Part shown: in pieces, positions 46,011 through 57,830 of the stretch
Position numbering within the stretch: position 1 is the first letter of the stretch
Layout of the letters: every line of letters begins with the position of its first letter
DNA from: Azorinus chamasolen
Lineage: Eukaryota > Mollusca > Bivalvia > Cardiida > Solecurtidae
Assembly: GCA_963576725.1 (NCBI GenBank)
Contig: OY755237.1
Location: 50,737,090 to 50,801,089 of the forward strand
Direction of reading: 5' to 3'
Length of the DNA stretch: 64,000 bases
The notes under the pieces: model-generated
The model's input: only the letters and a program-made list of their open reading frames with translations
Told to the model about the DNA's origin: nothing
Database searches by the model: none
Translations under genes and position numbers: made by a program

Positions 46011-46470
46011 CTAGTAACAAATGTTGAACAAATGCGTTTTCAGACACCTTTTGAAACTTGCCAGTGACCTTGCATCTCTAATGCTTGACTGTAGAGCATT
46101 CAAAAGTTTTGGAGCTACATGCATGAAACTTCTCTCACCGTATTTTACCCTACAACATTTAGGCACAACCAACGACAATGATCTGCGTGGCCTGTACACA
46201 TCAAGCATGTCGACAATGTACTTGGGAGATTCATTGTGCATGGCTTTATATGCAAGTGTCAGAATTTTGAATTCAATCAAATGATGAACCGGAAGCCAGT
46301 GAAGTTCCTTCAGAACTGATGTGATATGATTATATCGAGGAGCTCTGGTTATGATGCGGGCGGCTGTGTTTTGCACTCTTTTAAATTTCCGCAGTGAGTT
46401 GCAGTGTCTATTTTTGATGTAACAAGAGATTTCACCAAAGTCTTGGTAGTATGAGGTGAGAAGTACCTTC
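46011..46470 (-). pseudogene. LINE ORF2 C-terminal fragment
   Basis: Minus strand: VQNTAARIITRAPRYNHITS, LKELHWLPVHHLIEFKIL, YRPRRSLSLVVPKC, YGERSFMHVAPKLLNALQ and a normal end after CLKTHLFNICY. Preceded (46380-46490) by AQLRQIGHIRRYFSPHTTKT in another frame. This is the end of a CR1/Jockey-type ORF2; it is joined to a different LINE copy at about 46500. Confidence 0.8.
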
Positions 46471-46499
46471 TAATATGGCCTATTTGCCGGAGCTGTGCA

Positions 46500-48650
46500 T
46501 AACTAGACCTACACACGGAATTGACATGTGGTGTCATACCCATTTGTGAATCTGAAAGTCTGTTCCAGAGGTGGATACCAGATGGGTAGAATGAGTACTT
46601 GTATGCATTGATGTTGCAGAAGGGCATCAGGAACTTGTCAGCATTGCCACATGTATGGACTCCTGCTGGAATGAGTATGGCCTTGGAGTCTACCCCTTCA
46701 AGGTGGTTGACGATTTTATACATCATGACGGTCTTGGCTTGCAGGCGTCTGTGTTGTAGATCCGGCCATTGGAGATCCTGTAACAACGATGTTATGCTAC
46801 TGGTCTGTTGGTAATCTCCACAGCAGAATCTAGCTGCTCTGCATTGGACCATTCCTGGAAGCATGCAAGGTCCTCTTGAAGTGCAGCTGAGTCCTTGTCT
46901 GTGTTTATTGTTCTGTACAACAGACAGTCATCTGCAAAAAGGCATGCATGGGAACTGGCAAGTCGTTAATGTACACCAGGAATAGGAGGGATCCAAGAAG
47001 AACTTTACCCCGCGGGAAGCCTGATGTGACTGGTGCCGGAGATGATGTTCGGCTATCAAGTACAACCTGCTGACTTCTGTCTCTCAGAAAGTCCTTGGTC
47101 CATTCAAGGGTTTGGCCATGGACATCGTAGTGTTGTAATTTGATGGCAAGATGCTTTTGGGGGACTTTGTCGAAAGCTTTACTGAAATCAAGCAGTATTG
47201 GATCAATCTGTTGTCTGTTGTTGGGACCAATTGCCAGGTCATGGATAGTGTTGTCTGATTAGCTGTGTCTCGCAGAACCTCCTTTGTTGATGGTCAGTGA
47301 GAATGTTTTGTTTCTCAAGAGAGTTCATCAGGTGGCTGTGGACTATGTGTTCAATTACCTTACAACAGATTGATGTGAGGGATACTGGTCTGTAATTGGA
47401 GGCTTTGCTGCGGTTTCCTTTCTTGAATAAAGGAGTAAGCTCCTTTTCAATTTGATGGCACACAGCACTGGTCAAGAGAGGCTTGGAAGATGAGGATGAG
47501 GGCTGAAGAAAGTACATGTAGTTTAGCCATCACCTTCAGGAGTCTGGATGAGACCTGGTCGGGTCCACTGGCTTTGTGTGGGTTCAGATTCTCGAGAAGT
47601 TTCCTTACCCCTTTTTCTTGTATGTGAAGTGGAGGAGCATCTGGATGTGTGCTTTGACCTATGTATGAGAGGTTCTTTTGTAAATACTGATGAGATGGCT
47701 CATTCAGGATATTTGCCTTGGTATGTGCTTCACAGTGGCTCACTCCATCCTTCTTAAGCGGTGCTACACCAGAACTGTCACTCTTCATGCTCTTAACATA
47801 GCTAAAGAGCTTCTTATTGGTACCTTGCTCTGTTACCATGCTGTTGACATAAGAGTTCTGGTCATTTCTACAAGTGGTCCTGTTGATTTTCTGAATTTCT
47901 CGATACTAGTTCCAGTCAGTCTCTGATTTGGAGGCCCTTACTCTTTTATAGGCTCTCTTCTTCCTTCTGGCTATATGTTTGACTTCACGGTTACACCACA
48001 GCTGACTGAAACGAGCTGACGTCATTTTCGAAGGAACTTTTATTTATAACTTCATTGCGTTTTTCCTTGAATGTTGACCACAAAGTATTTATAGGTGTGG
48101 AAGCATCAAAATCAGGGCTCAAGCTGGAGCAGTCCATCAGGGAGAAGTTTAGTAGTGTTGAGGGAGAAGTTTTGGTCCTGATTTTGTATCTCCCTATATG
48201 TTCTATACATTAAAACTTCTCCCTCAGCTCAAAACAGGGAGAAGTCAGCAGGGTTAGGGAGACTTTTTCTCCCAAATCGCCCTCTTGCTTGAGCCCTTAA
48301 AATGCGATTTGAAGTTTATGGAGAAATTTTGAAGTTCTTGTCTCATTGAAGAAGTGTCGGCTTTTTTCCAAAGAAATATTTTGCATTTAACTGGTTTTTG
48401 TCATTTTGGAATAATGTTCGAATCTACTAGAACTGTGTCATGGTCGCTTATGCGAGGGAGTGGGATGAGGGAAGGTCTGTTAGTGCAGAAAATGTCCAGC
48501 AGGTTCTCGTTCCTGGTTGGAAATTTGCCTATCTGCTCAGATCCTATGTCACTGATTGTGTCTAGATAGACCCTGTTGATGGCTGCAAAATAATGGTTGC
48601 TTTGGCAGGAATCAGTTCACCAATCAATGTCTGGTAGATTTCACTCACTC
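46500..48650 (-). pseudogene. LINE ORF2: endonuclease end, RT and C-terminal region, frameshifted
   Basis: Minus strand in order: IGKFPTRNENLLDIF and PLPRISDHDTVLVDS (end of endonuclease), NLNPHKASGPDQVSSRLL, NYRPVSLTSICCKVIEHI, LLDFSKAFDKVPQKHL, SLLFLVYINDLP, LFADDCLLYR (intact catalytic block, about 46922-46950), then VQCRAARFCCGDYQQTSSIT and NINAYKYSFYPSGIHLWNRL. Several frameshifts and an inserted MITE at 48114-48298. Antisense within UFL1 intron 1. Confidence 0.85.
48114..48298. mobile_element. Small hAT-like MITE inserted in the LINE
   Basis: Ends CAGGGCTCAAGC and GCTTGAGCCCT with internal GGGAGAAGT repeats. It interrupts the LINE frame between FDASTPINTLWSTF and the endonuclease end. 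The target duplication is unclear. Confidence 0.55.
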
Positions 48651-48954
48651 AGTCTGCCCAACCAAAACACATTGTTTTTATGCTTTGCTTGGAGATCACT
48701 GATGGCACGGCATTGATCATGACTATGTTGTTGTCAGTGGGTCTGTAGCAACAAATGAAATGTTTTTATACTCGTAGCATTGCGCAATCTGCATGACATT
48801 ATCTTCAGTATGTTGAAGGCTGTCATTAAGAAACTTGTCGAAGAAGTAGTAGAAGTCTGCTCTGGTGCTCATAAAGTTTTGAGGTAGGGGTGATGAAATC
48901 GAGAAAGACCTTAATTTTCGTTTATGAACGAATTTAACGCAAAGAAATGCAAAA

Positions 48955-49080
48955 AAATAGAAGTGGGAAAGAAAAGAAAAACTTCTCAGTATTCTCAATA
49001 AGAACCAGCTGGCGACCAAAATGGCCGCTTTAAACCAGATTTTGGCCAGTACACCGATTCAAATTCGTCAAAAAATAAAT
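48955..49080. repeat. Interspersed repeat shared with 56635 and 57430-57500
   Basis: TCTCAATAAGAACCAGCTGG and CCAGATTTTGGCCAGT recur at 56637 and 57430 (inverted). Confidence 0.5.
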
Positions 49081-49108
49081 AAAAAAATTCAGGTTGAAAA
49101 ATCGCCAG

Positions 49109-49110
<2 letters not shown>

Positions 49111-49139
<29 letters not shown>
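49111..49139. repeat. C homopolymer, ~29 bp
   Basis: It marks the left limit of the F1 core array. Its length may be an assembly artefact. Confidence 0.9.
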
Positions 49140-52100
49140 TGAAAAGCTTTCACCTTTGGCACATAGTATCATCTTTAGGTCCTCTACAAAAGCTATATAA
49201 ATTATGGCCCTGGGGTCAAAATTGGCCCCGCCCCAGGGATGCCTTGTTTTCAATAGAAACATATAGTAAAACTTTAGAAATCTTCTCCTCTGAAACTGGA
49301 AGGCTCTCAGCTTTCATATTTGGCACAGAGCATCATGTTCAGGTCCTCTACAAAAGTTATATAAATTATGGCCCTGGAGTCAAAATTGGCCCCGCCCCAG
49401 GGGTGGGCAGTTTTCAATAGAAACAAATAGTGAAATCTTTAAAATTCTTCTTCTCTGAAACTGGAAGGCTCTCAGCTTTCATATTTGGCACATAGCATCA
49501 TGTTCAGGTCCTCTACAAAAGTGATATAAATTATGGTCCTGGGGTCAATATTAACCCCGCCCCAGGGGTGGGCAGTTTTCAATAGAAACAAATAGTGAAA
49601 TGTTTGAAAATCTTCTCCTCTGAAACTGGAAGGCTCTCAGCTTTCATATTTGGCACAAAGCATCATGTTCAGGTCCTCTACAAAAGTTATATAAATTATG
49701 GCCCTGGGGTCTAAATTGGCCCTGCCCCAGGGGTGGGCAGTTTTCAATAGAAACAAATAGTGAAATGTTTTAAAATCTTTTCCTCTGAAACTGGAAGGCT
49801 CTCAGCTTTCATATTTGGCACAGAGCATCATGTTCAGGTCCTCTACAAAAGTTATATAAATTATGGCCCCAGGGTAAAAATTGACCCCGCCCCAGGGATG
49901 GGCAGTTTTCAATAGAAACAAATAGTGAAATCTTTGAAAATTATCTTCTTTGAAACTGGAAGGCTCTCAGCTTTGATATTTGGCACAAAGCATCATGTTC
50001 AGGTCCTCTACAAAAGTTACATAAATTATGGCCCTGGGGTCAAAATTGGCCACGCCCAAGGGGTGGGCAGTTTTCAATAGAAACAAATAGTGAAATCTTT
50101 GAAAATCTTCTTCTCTGAAACTGAAAGGCTCTCAGCTGTGATATTTGGCACAGAGCATCATGTTCAGGTCCTCTTCAATTTTTTAGCTCACCAGAGCACT
50201 TTTGTGCTCAGGGTGAGCTTTTGTGATCGCTTGATGTCCGTCGTCCGTCGTCGGGCGTCAACAATTTGAACCTTTAAAAATCTTCTCCTCTGAATCTACA
50301 GGGTTCTCAGCTTTCATCTTTGGTACATAGCATCATCTTTAGGTCCTCTACAAAAGTTATATAAATTTTGCCCCTGGGGTCAAAATTGGCCCCGCCCCAG
50401 GGGTGCCTTGTTTTCTATTGAAATATATAGTAAAACTTTGAAAATCTTCTCCTCTGAATCTACAGAGTTCTCAGCTTTCATATTTGGCACATAGCATCAT
50501 GTTCAGGTCCTCTACAAAAGTTATATAAATTATGCCCCTGGGGTCAAAATTGGCCCCTCCCCAGGGGTAGCCAGTTTTGAATAGAAACATATAGTGAAAA
50601 CTTTGAAAATCTTCTCCTCTGAATCTACAGGGTTCTCAGCTTTCATATTTGGTACATAGCATCATGTTCAGGTCCTCTACAAAAGTTATATAAATTATGG
50701 CCCTGGGGTCAAAATTGGCCCCGCCCCAGGGGTAGCCAGATTTCAATAGAAACATATAGTGACAACTTTAAAAATCTTCTCCTCTGAATCTACAGGGTTC
50801 TCAGCTTTCATATTTGGCACATAGCATCATGTTCAGGTCCTCTACAAAAGTTATATAAATTATGGCCCTGGGGTCAAAATTGGCCCCGCCCCAGGGGTAG
50901 CCAGTTTTCAATAGAAATATATAGTGACAACTTTGAAAATCTTCTCCTCTGAATCTACAGCGATCTCAGCTTTCATATTTGGCACATAGCATCATGTTCA
51001 GGTCCTCTACAAAAGTTACATAAATTATGCCCCTGGGGTCAAAATTGGCCCCGCCCCAGGGGTAGCCAGATTTCAATAGAAACATATAGTGACAAATTTG
51101 AAAATATTTTCTTCTGAATCTACAGGGTTCTCAGCTTTCATATTTGGCACATAGCATCATGTTCAGGTCCTCTACAAAATTTGTATAAATTATGCCCCTG
51201 AGGTCAAAATTGGCCCCGTCCCAGGGGTGGTCAGTTTTCAATAGAAACAAATAGTGAAACTTTGAAAATCTTCTCCTCTGAAACTGGAAGGTTCTCAGCT
51301 TTCATAATTGGCACATAGCATCATGTTCAGGTCCTCTACAAAAGTTATATACATTATGCCCCTGGGGTCAAAATTGACCTCGCCCCAGGGGTGGCCAGTT
51401 TTCAATAGAAACATATAGTGAAAACTTTGTAAACCTTCTTCTCTAAATCTACAGGGTTCTTAGCTTTCATATTTGGCACATAGGATCATATTCAGGTCCT
51501 GTACAAAAGTTATATAAATTATGCCCGAGGGGTCAAAATTGGCCCCGCCCCAGGGGTAGCCAGGTCTCAATAGAAACATATAATGACAACTTTGAAAATA
51601 TTTTCCTCGGAAACTGGAAGGTTCTCAGCTTTCATATTTGACACATAACATCATGTTCAGGTCCTCTACAAGAGTTATATAAATTATGCCCCCGGGGTCA
51701 AAATTGGCCCCGCCCCAGGGGTAGCCAGTTCGCAATAGAAACATATAGTGTCAAATTTGAAAATATTTTCCTCAGAAACTGGAAGGTTCTCAGCTTTCAT
51801 ATTTGGCACATAGCATCATGTTCAGGTCCTCTACAAAAGTTGTATAAATTATGCCCCTTGGATCAAAATTGGCCCGCCCCAGGGGTGGCTAGTTTTCTCT
51901 AGAAACATATAGTGAAAATTTTGAACATCTTCTCCTCTGATTGCCAGGTGAGCGATGTCAGGGCCATTCTGGCCCTCTTGTTTTTATAAATTATGGCCCC
52001 GGGGTCAAAATTGGCCCAGCCCCAGGGGTGGGCAGTTTTCAATAGAAACAAATAGTGAAATGTTTGAAAATCTTCTTCTCTGAAACTGGGAGGTTCTCAG

Positions 52101-52922
52101 CTTTCATATTTTGCACATAGCATCATGTTCAGGTCCTCTACAAAAGTTTTATAAATTATGGCCCTGGGGACAAAATTGGCCCTGCTCCAGGGGTTGGGCA
52201 GTTTTCAAAAGAAACAAATTGTGAAATCTTTGAAAATCTTCTCCTCTGAAACTGGAAGGCTCTCAGCTTTCATATTTGGCACAGAGCATCATGTTCAGGT
52301 CCGCTACAAAGTGATATAAATTATGGCCCTGGGGTCAAAATTGGCCCCGCCCCAGGGATGGGCAGTTTTCAATAGAAACAAATAGTGAAATCTTTGAAAA
52401 TCTTCTTCTCTGAAACTGGAAGGCTCTTAGCTTTGATATTTGGCACAAAGCATCATGTTCAGGTCCTCTACAAAAGTTATATAAATTATGGCCCTGGGGT
52501 CAAAATCGGCCATGCCCAAGGGGTGGGCAGTTTTCAATAGAAACAAATAGTGAAATCTTTGAAAATCTTCTTCTCTGAAACTGAAAGGCTCTCAGCTTTG
52601 ATATTTGGCACAGAGCATCATGTTCAGATCCTCTTCAATTTTTTTTTATAAATTATGGCCCCAGGGTCAAAATTGGCCCAGCCCCAGAGGTGGGCAGTTT
52701 TCAATAGAAACAAATAGTGAAATCTTTGAATATCTTCTTCTCTGAAACTGGGAGGTTCTCAGCTTTCATATTTTGCACATAGCATCATGTTCAGGTCCTC
52801 TACAAAAGTTGTATAAATACCCCAGGGGTAGCCAGTTTTCAACAGAAACATATAGTGAAAACTTTGAAAATCTTCTCCTCTGATTGTCTGGTTAGCGCTT
52901 CAAGGCCATTCCGACTCTCTTG
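49140..52922 (+). mobile_element. Family F1 element, large ~167 bp core array, 5' end missing
   Basis: More than twenty units, typically with CTGAAACTGGAAGGCTCTC, CATATTTGGCACATAGCATC, GGTCCTCTACAAAAGTTATA and TGGGGTCAAAATTGGCCC. A 3' end (TGATTGTCTGGTTAGCGC, decayed hairpin, CTCTCTTG|TT) lies at 52878-52922. A younger, complete F1 copy is nested at 50185-51980. Confidence 0.85.
50185..51980 (+). mobile_element. Complete F1 element, nested
   Basis: 5' end AGCTCACCAGAGCACTTTTG (stem AGCTCACC / GGTGAGCT), GTCCGTCGTCCGTCG run, GTCAACAATTTGAACC, about nine and a half core units, then CCAGGTGAGCGATGTCAG, hairpin AGGGCCATTCTGGCCCT and CTCTTG. Flanked by T runs only. The same site without the insert exists in the paralogous unit at 52629-52660. 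Confidence 0.85.
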
Positions 52923-52923
52923 T

Positions 52924-53270
52924 TAATTTCATATTTTGTCTCTTAATTGGGTTTTTTCCGGGACATTTGCTTTTTTCTTGAAAACTATTTCTGATACCAC
53001 CTTCAAACTTAATACATATTATAAGTGTTATGTGTGGACAATCTTCTCCATGTTTCATAACTCTTGCACAAAACTTGACAGAATTATGCCCCTTTTTAAC
53101 TTCATATTTTGTCTCTTAATTGGGACATATTTTTGGGACATGCCATTTTCTTGAAACCTGTTTATGATATTGTCTTCAATCTTGGTACACATTATGAGGG
53201 TGATGAGAGGATGTGCAGTCAACAAGGGTTGTAACTCTCGATTCATTTTTGAGGGAGTTATTCCCCTTAG
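52924..53270. repeat. Two ~170 bp tandem units
   Basis: TTTCATATTTTGTCTCTTAA at 52927 and 53101 with GACAGAATTATGCCCC between. Related in wording to the F2 core. Confidence 0.65.
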
Positions 53271-53274
53271 TTAC

Positions 53275-54250
53275 TTTTCAGAAGTGATTTTTTGTCCATA
53301 GCATAACTTCTCAAGTATTGTAAGCACAACTGTGAAACTTTTTATATAGATAGAGGGTGATAAGAGGATGTGCAGTCAACAACGGTTGTAACTCTAAATT
53401 CATTATTGAGGGAGTTATTCCCCTTAGTTACTTTTCAGAAGCAATATTTTGTACGGAGCATAACTTCTCAAGTATTGTAGGCACAACTATGAAACTTTAG
53501 ATATGGATAGAGGGTGATGAGAGATGTGCAGTCAACAAAGGTTGTAACTCTAAATTCTTTTTTGAGGGAGTTATTCCCCTTAGTTACTTTTCAGAAGCGT
53601 TTGTGTTTTGTTCAGAGCATAACTTTTCAAGTATTGTAGGCACAACTATGAAACTTTTTATATGGATAGAGGGTGATGAGAGATGTGCAGTCAACAAAGG
53701 TTGTAACTCTAAATTCTTTTTTGAGGGAGTTATTCCCCTTAGTTACTTTTCAGAAGCGTTTGTGTTTTGTTCAGAGCATAACTTCTCAAGTATTGTAGGC
53801 ACAACTATGAAACTTTTTATATGGATAGAGGATGATAAGAGGATATGCAGTCAATAAGGGTTGTAACTCTAAATTCATCATTGAGAGAGTTATTCCCCTT
53901 AGTTACTTTTCAGAAACAATATTTTGTCCGGAGCATAACTTCTCAAGTATTGTAGGCACAACTGTGAAACTTTAGATATGGATAGAGGGAATGAGAGGAT
54001 GTGCAGTCAACAAAGGTTGTAAATCTAAATTCATTTTTAAGGGAGTTATTCCCCTTAGTTACTTTTCAGAAGCAATTTTCTGTCTGGAGCATAACTTCTC
54101 AAGTTTTGTAGGTACAACTATGAAACTGTATATGGATAGAGGGTGATGAAAGGATGTGCAGTCAACAAGGACTGTAACTCTAAATTCATTTTTGAGGGAT
54201 TTATTCCCCTTTGTTACTTTTTGTCCAGAACATAACTTCTCAAGTACTAC
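53275..54250. repeat. ~158 bp tandem repeat, six to seven copies
   Basis: GCATAACTTCTCAAGTATTG recurs near 53301, 53459, 53617, 53777, 53935, 54090 and 54230, with GGGAGTTATTCCCCTTAGT in each unit. The ends of an enclosing element were not found. Confidence 0.9.
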
Positions 54251-54621
54251 TTCTACATTTCTTCACCATTGACCTCAGATTTTACATATGCATTTATAAT
54301 GATGTTGAGATGTGTGTGTAATTTTGATGTGAGTCATTCCTTGACTGGACTTTAAAAAATTTCTTTCCACAAGTGTGGATGAAAGGATTATTGAACTATT
54401 GCCTTTTGTATTGAAGTCATTGGATCTTTTGACAAGGTGGTGGGTGGGGGTATCAATCACCTTTAGTGATAGTTCTAGTTATTTCTGTGCTTATGGATGC
54501 TTCAATTTTTTTATGGACAGTATCTTGACCTAGTTGTTTATCTCTGATCCTTGTTTATCTCTGAACGCTTGTTGGTTCAGTTGACCATTTTCTTACAAAA
54601 TGTTAACAATCAGGACACCGG

Positions 54622-55078
54622 TTAACCCTTTCCTCTTCTCCATAAATACACCTTTCTACACCATTGCAAACAGAGTAGACTCTGATCAGATGGCTCCTAT
54701 AGCTCCGTTTGCTTATGGACCAGTATAGATATGATTCTATAGTGTCTACTTTCGCAAAAAAACTCATGTGTTGTTAATATGCCATTTTAAAAAATTATCT
54801 AATTGCAGATATTCAGAATATCATTATTTTTAGCTTGTCTTTTTTCAAAGAAAAAAGTCTGAGCTATCGTGATAACTGGGTCGTAGGCATTGGCGGCAGT
54901 GGTGTGCAAAAACTTTAATGTAGCTGATTAATCAAAAAGTATAAGAGGTATCAACATGAAACTTCAACCCTTGGTAGATCTCTTTGAGGAGAAGTGCATG
55001 TAGGGCACAAACACCAAATCAGACAAGCGTTGGCACCGCAAGGGGCTCTTGTTACATGAATATTTATGGAGTAAAGGT
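54622..55078. mobile_element. Foldback MITE, core A, split by an F3 element
   Basis: TTAACCCTTTCCTCTTCTCC left; core CAGAGTAGACTCTGATCAG with centre GGCTCCTATAG; the arm stops at TATCATTATTTTT (54831) and resumes at 55052 with TTACATGAATATTTATGG. Confidence 0.7.
54832..55051 (+). mobile_element. Hairpin-ended element, family F3, single unit
   Basis: 5' AGCTTGTCTTTTTTCAAAG, one ~165 bp core, then inverted AGACAAGCG, hairpin TGGCACCGCAAGGGGC-like segment and CTCTTG|TT. Inserted in a T-rich site of a core A MITE without a target duplication. Confidence 0.7.
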
Positions 55079-55229
55079 TTAAAATGGCAAATATTGGGAA
55101 ATGAAAGAATGTATCCGATTGGTTTTAACTGCAAATATATTTTTTTAAAAATCAAAAATTTAGTTTCTAAAGCTTTATGCTTCAAAATTTTCAGGGTTCC
55201 TCTTATTACCTCGAAAACACGCTACATGA

Positions 55230-55414
55230 GGATAGATATGAACCTACAATTTCTACCAATACCAAAATAGCCTGTGTCCATATGCCATTATAAAAATTCA
55301 GCTAATAATTATTCATGATTTCATCTTTTCTAACATGAATATTCCACTGGGAAATGGTTAATATTCATTCACCCATTATTTCTTGCACAAATATTCATTG
55401 TGTAAAAGGGTTAA
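55230..55414. mobile_element. Core A MITE right arms, partial
   Basis: CCATTATAAAAATTCAGCTA, CATGATTTCATC and two GAATATTC-type ends (ACTGGGAAATGG-TTAA; GTGTAAAAGGG-TTAA) show two overlapping remnants. Confidence 0.55.
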
Positions 55415-55626
55415 CGGCTATTTTTAGATACAGTTTCTTTGAATAAATCTACCAAAAAGGAGCATTAATTAGAGAAAAGGAAAATATTAGAATTTTGTAG
55501 TTTGAAACCATTGTGATAAATAGAGCATTTGTTCCTATAGGAACAAATGCTCTATTTATCACAATGGTTTCACAAAGTGACTTTAACAGAGTCGTCAAAA
55601 GTGGTCAATATGAAGGAATGGGTTAA
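55411..55626. mobile_element. Foldback MITE, core B
   Basis: GAAACCATTGTGATAAATAG, centre GTTCCTATAGGAAC, exact inverse arm; right end GAAGGAATGGGTTAA. Confidence 0.85.
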
Positions 55627-56083
55627 ACAAGAAAAAAATACCTTCAAAAATTAGGATCTCCTATGTTTCCAGCATCAAAAGCGATCTCTGGTGCATTGTG
55701 AAAAAAGGTGACTTACACAGCAAGGCTTTAGAAAACTGGAATTTTCAAGAAAACTACTTACTCTGACATACTCTCCTGTCAAGTTGAAATTCATCCAGAT
55801 ATGGATATGAGTAATGAGAAAATATTTGCAATGCTATTGAGCACTAATAGTCAGTCACATATTTGTGCCAAATGTAAGTGGGGTTCCACAAAGAGAAAAG
55901 TACTTGACACGTGTGGTAATAAGAATGACACTTTGAGGTTACTGAGTCTAGCATTCAATCACATCACCAAGCTGAAGGCTGCACAAGAGTCAATACACAT
56001 TAAACAAATTGTTTATGCTGTTTCTGTTGCCCTTGGTATAATATTTAAGCAATGTTTTGAAGAGAAATAAAAAAAACCCACTA
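55627..56083 (+). other. UFL1 intron 1, unassigned
   Basis: An 89-codon plus frame (55801-56070) starts MDMSNEKIFAMLLSTNSQ and has four Cys. No family is recognised and no splice context is convincing. Confidence 0.3.
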
Positions 56084-56264
56084 CAGTAAAACCTCTCTAT
56101 AAAGGCCACTAAATTGTGTTAATTAGTTGGTATTTAGGGCAGATGGATGCTTAAAGCTCTTATAGGAGCATTCTGTTTTACTTTCACCTTGCTTTAAGCA
56201 GCCACCTGCCTTTAACACAAAATACTTGATGTAGTTTAGTGGCCGTTATATAAAGGTTTTACTG
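56084..56264. mobile_element. Pogo-like MITE, core C
   Basis: TA-flanked TIR CAGTAAAACCTCTCTATA, right end ATAAAGGTTTTACTG; core with centre GCTCTTATAGGAGC and inverted arm GCTTTAAGCAGCCACCTGC. Close sister of 4331-4535. Confidence 0.85.
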
Positions 56265-56721
56265 TATCATATGGCAAGTATGCCATTGTTGTCACTTCAA
56301 GTCTGCAAGATCCATCCTTTACATTCATGGTTAACACATAAAGTGAAAGATCAATCCTCATTGGATGAGCACTATCAAATTTACATGACTAGTACTCATG
56401 TACACAGTCAACTTGTATTATTTGTCACATGTAATAAATGGTAACAGACTTTAATCAGCCAGTTCTAGATCTGCCCATGAAATATCTATTTTTACAGTAC
56501 CTTGTAAAGGGTTCTTATGTGTTCTGCAGTCAATCAGTGGTTAAATTGGGCACAATTAACCCTTACTGCAATTAACAGTCAGCTGTCACCCTGTATGCAC
56601 CATTTATTACACATCATACACCATACACCCAGTGTTCTCAATAAGAATTGGTTGAACAAGCCAGATTAAAAGTAACAATTTTTCAGGGAGGTCCAATAAT
56701 TTTTCAACTTTCATTTTTTAA

Positions 56722-57412
56722 GCTCGACTATTCCAAGAATAGTGGAGCTATCCTACTCGCCCAGACGTCCTTAAAGTTTTTGTTGAAGTCCACTTTTTGC
56801 CTCTAACCTTTGGAATAAAGCTTTGAATCTTGGAACACTTGTTCACCACCACAATCTTCATCTGTAGGCAAACGTAGATAACTCTGTCAAGCATTTTGAC
56901 AGAATTATGGCCCTTTTTAACTTAAAATTTTGGTTAAGGTTTTTGTTAAAGTCCACTTATTTACAGAACCCTTTGAGATAAAGCTTTAAACTTGGAACAC
57001 TTGTTCACCATTATAAGCTTCATATGTAGGCAAGAGTACATAACTCTGTCAAGCATTTTGACAGAATTATGGCCCTTTTAACTTAAAATATTTGGTTACG
57101 GTTTTTTGTTAAAGTACACTTATTTACATAACCCTTTGAGATAAAGTTTTGAAACTTTGAACACTGGTTCACCACCACAAGCTTCATCTGTAGGCATGAG
57201 TACATAACTCTGTCAAGCATTTTAACAGAAATTATTTCTTTTTCATTAAAGAGTTCAAAGAGATCCTACATCCTGACTACTATTAAAGATATTTTACTGA
57301 GACTTTGATTACTTGCTTCTAGTATCATTGGACACTATTTTAGTCCACTATCAAGCATTTTTACACTAACAATTCTGAGAATAGTCAAGCGCGCTGTCCT
57401 GTGACAGCTCTT
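56722..57412 (+). mobile_element. Hairpin-ended tandem-core element, family F2 (Helentron-like)
   Basis: 5' AGCTCGACTATTCCAAGAAT (stem with AATAGTGGAGCT), three ~163 bp core units (CTCTGTCAAGCATTTTGACA), then inverted GAATAGTCAAGCG, hairpin GCTGTCCTGTGACAGC and CTCTTTTTT. Confidence 0.75.
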
Positions 57413-57550
57413 TTTTATTCTTGACGTAGTTGAACTGGCCAAAATCTGGTTTGAAGTGGTAATTTTGGTTGCCGGCCGGTTCTTCAGAATTCTTATGAAA
57501 CCTACATGTAGCAATATTTCTTGGCTTCACTATATGAGCTTGCTGTCCTT

Positions 57551-57798
57551 GTTGAATCTTTACTCCATAAATAATTAAATATGCATTTCTATGCCATTGC
57601 GAACAGTGTAGATATACATCAGATGGCTCCTGTAGGAGCTGTCTGATCAGGGTCTGCTCTGTTTGCCTATTAAATAATATAGAACTATAGAAGTAATTTT
57701 ACAGTTTCTTCCAAAAAAATCATGTGTTCATTTGCGATTATGAAATATTCATGATGTATCATTATTTCTTTCATAAAATTTCATGGAGTAAAAGTTAA
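57551..57798. mobile_element. Foldback MITE, core A
   Basis: CTTTACTCCATAAATAAT left; centre GGCTCCTGTAGGAGCTG; inverted GGGTCTGCTCTGTTTGC; right CATGGAGTAAAAG-TTAA. Confidence 0.75.
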
Positions 57799-57830
57799 AA
57801 GCAATGTGATTATTCACAATTATGACTGGG

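Noticed and set aside
48723..49019. 98-codon minus frame as a gene
   Set aside because: Phe/Ser-rich low-complexity start; it lies at the ragged 5' end of a LINE remnant and overlaps an interspersed repeat.
49094..49420. Proline-rich 108-codon frame
   Set aside because: It begins in a C homopolymer and continues through two F1 core units; not coding.
55801..56070. 89-codon plus frame as a gene or UFL1 exon
   Set aside because: It is not UFL1-like, no splice context or homology was recognised, and it is short enough to occur by chance in 64 kb.
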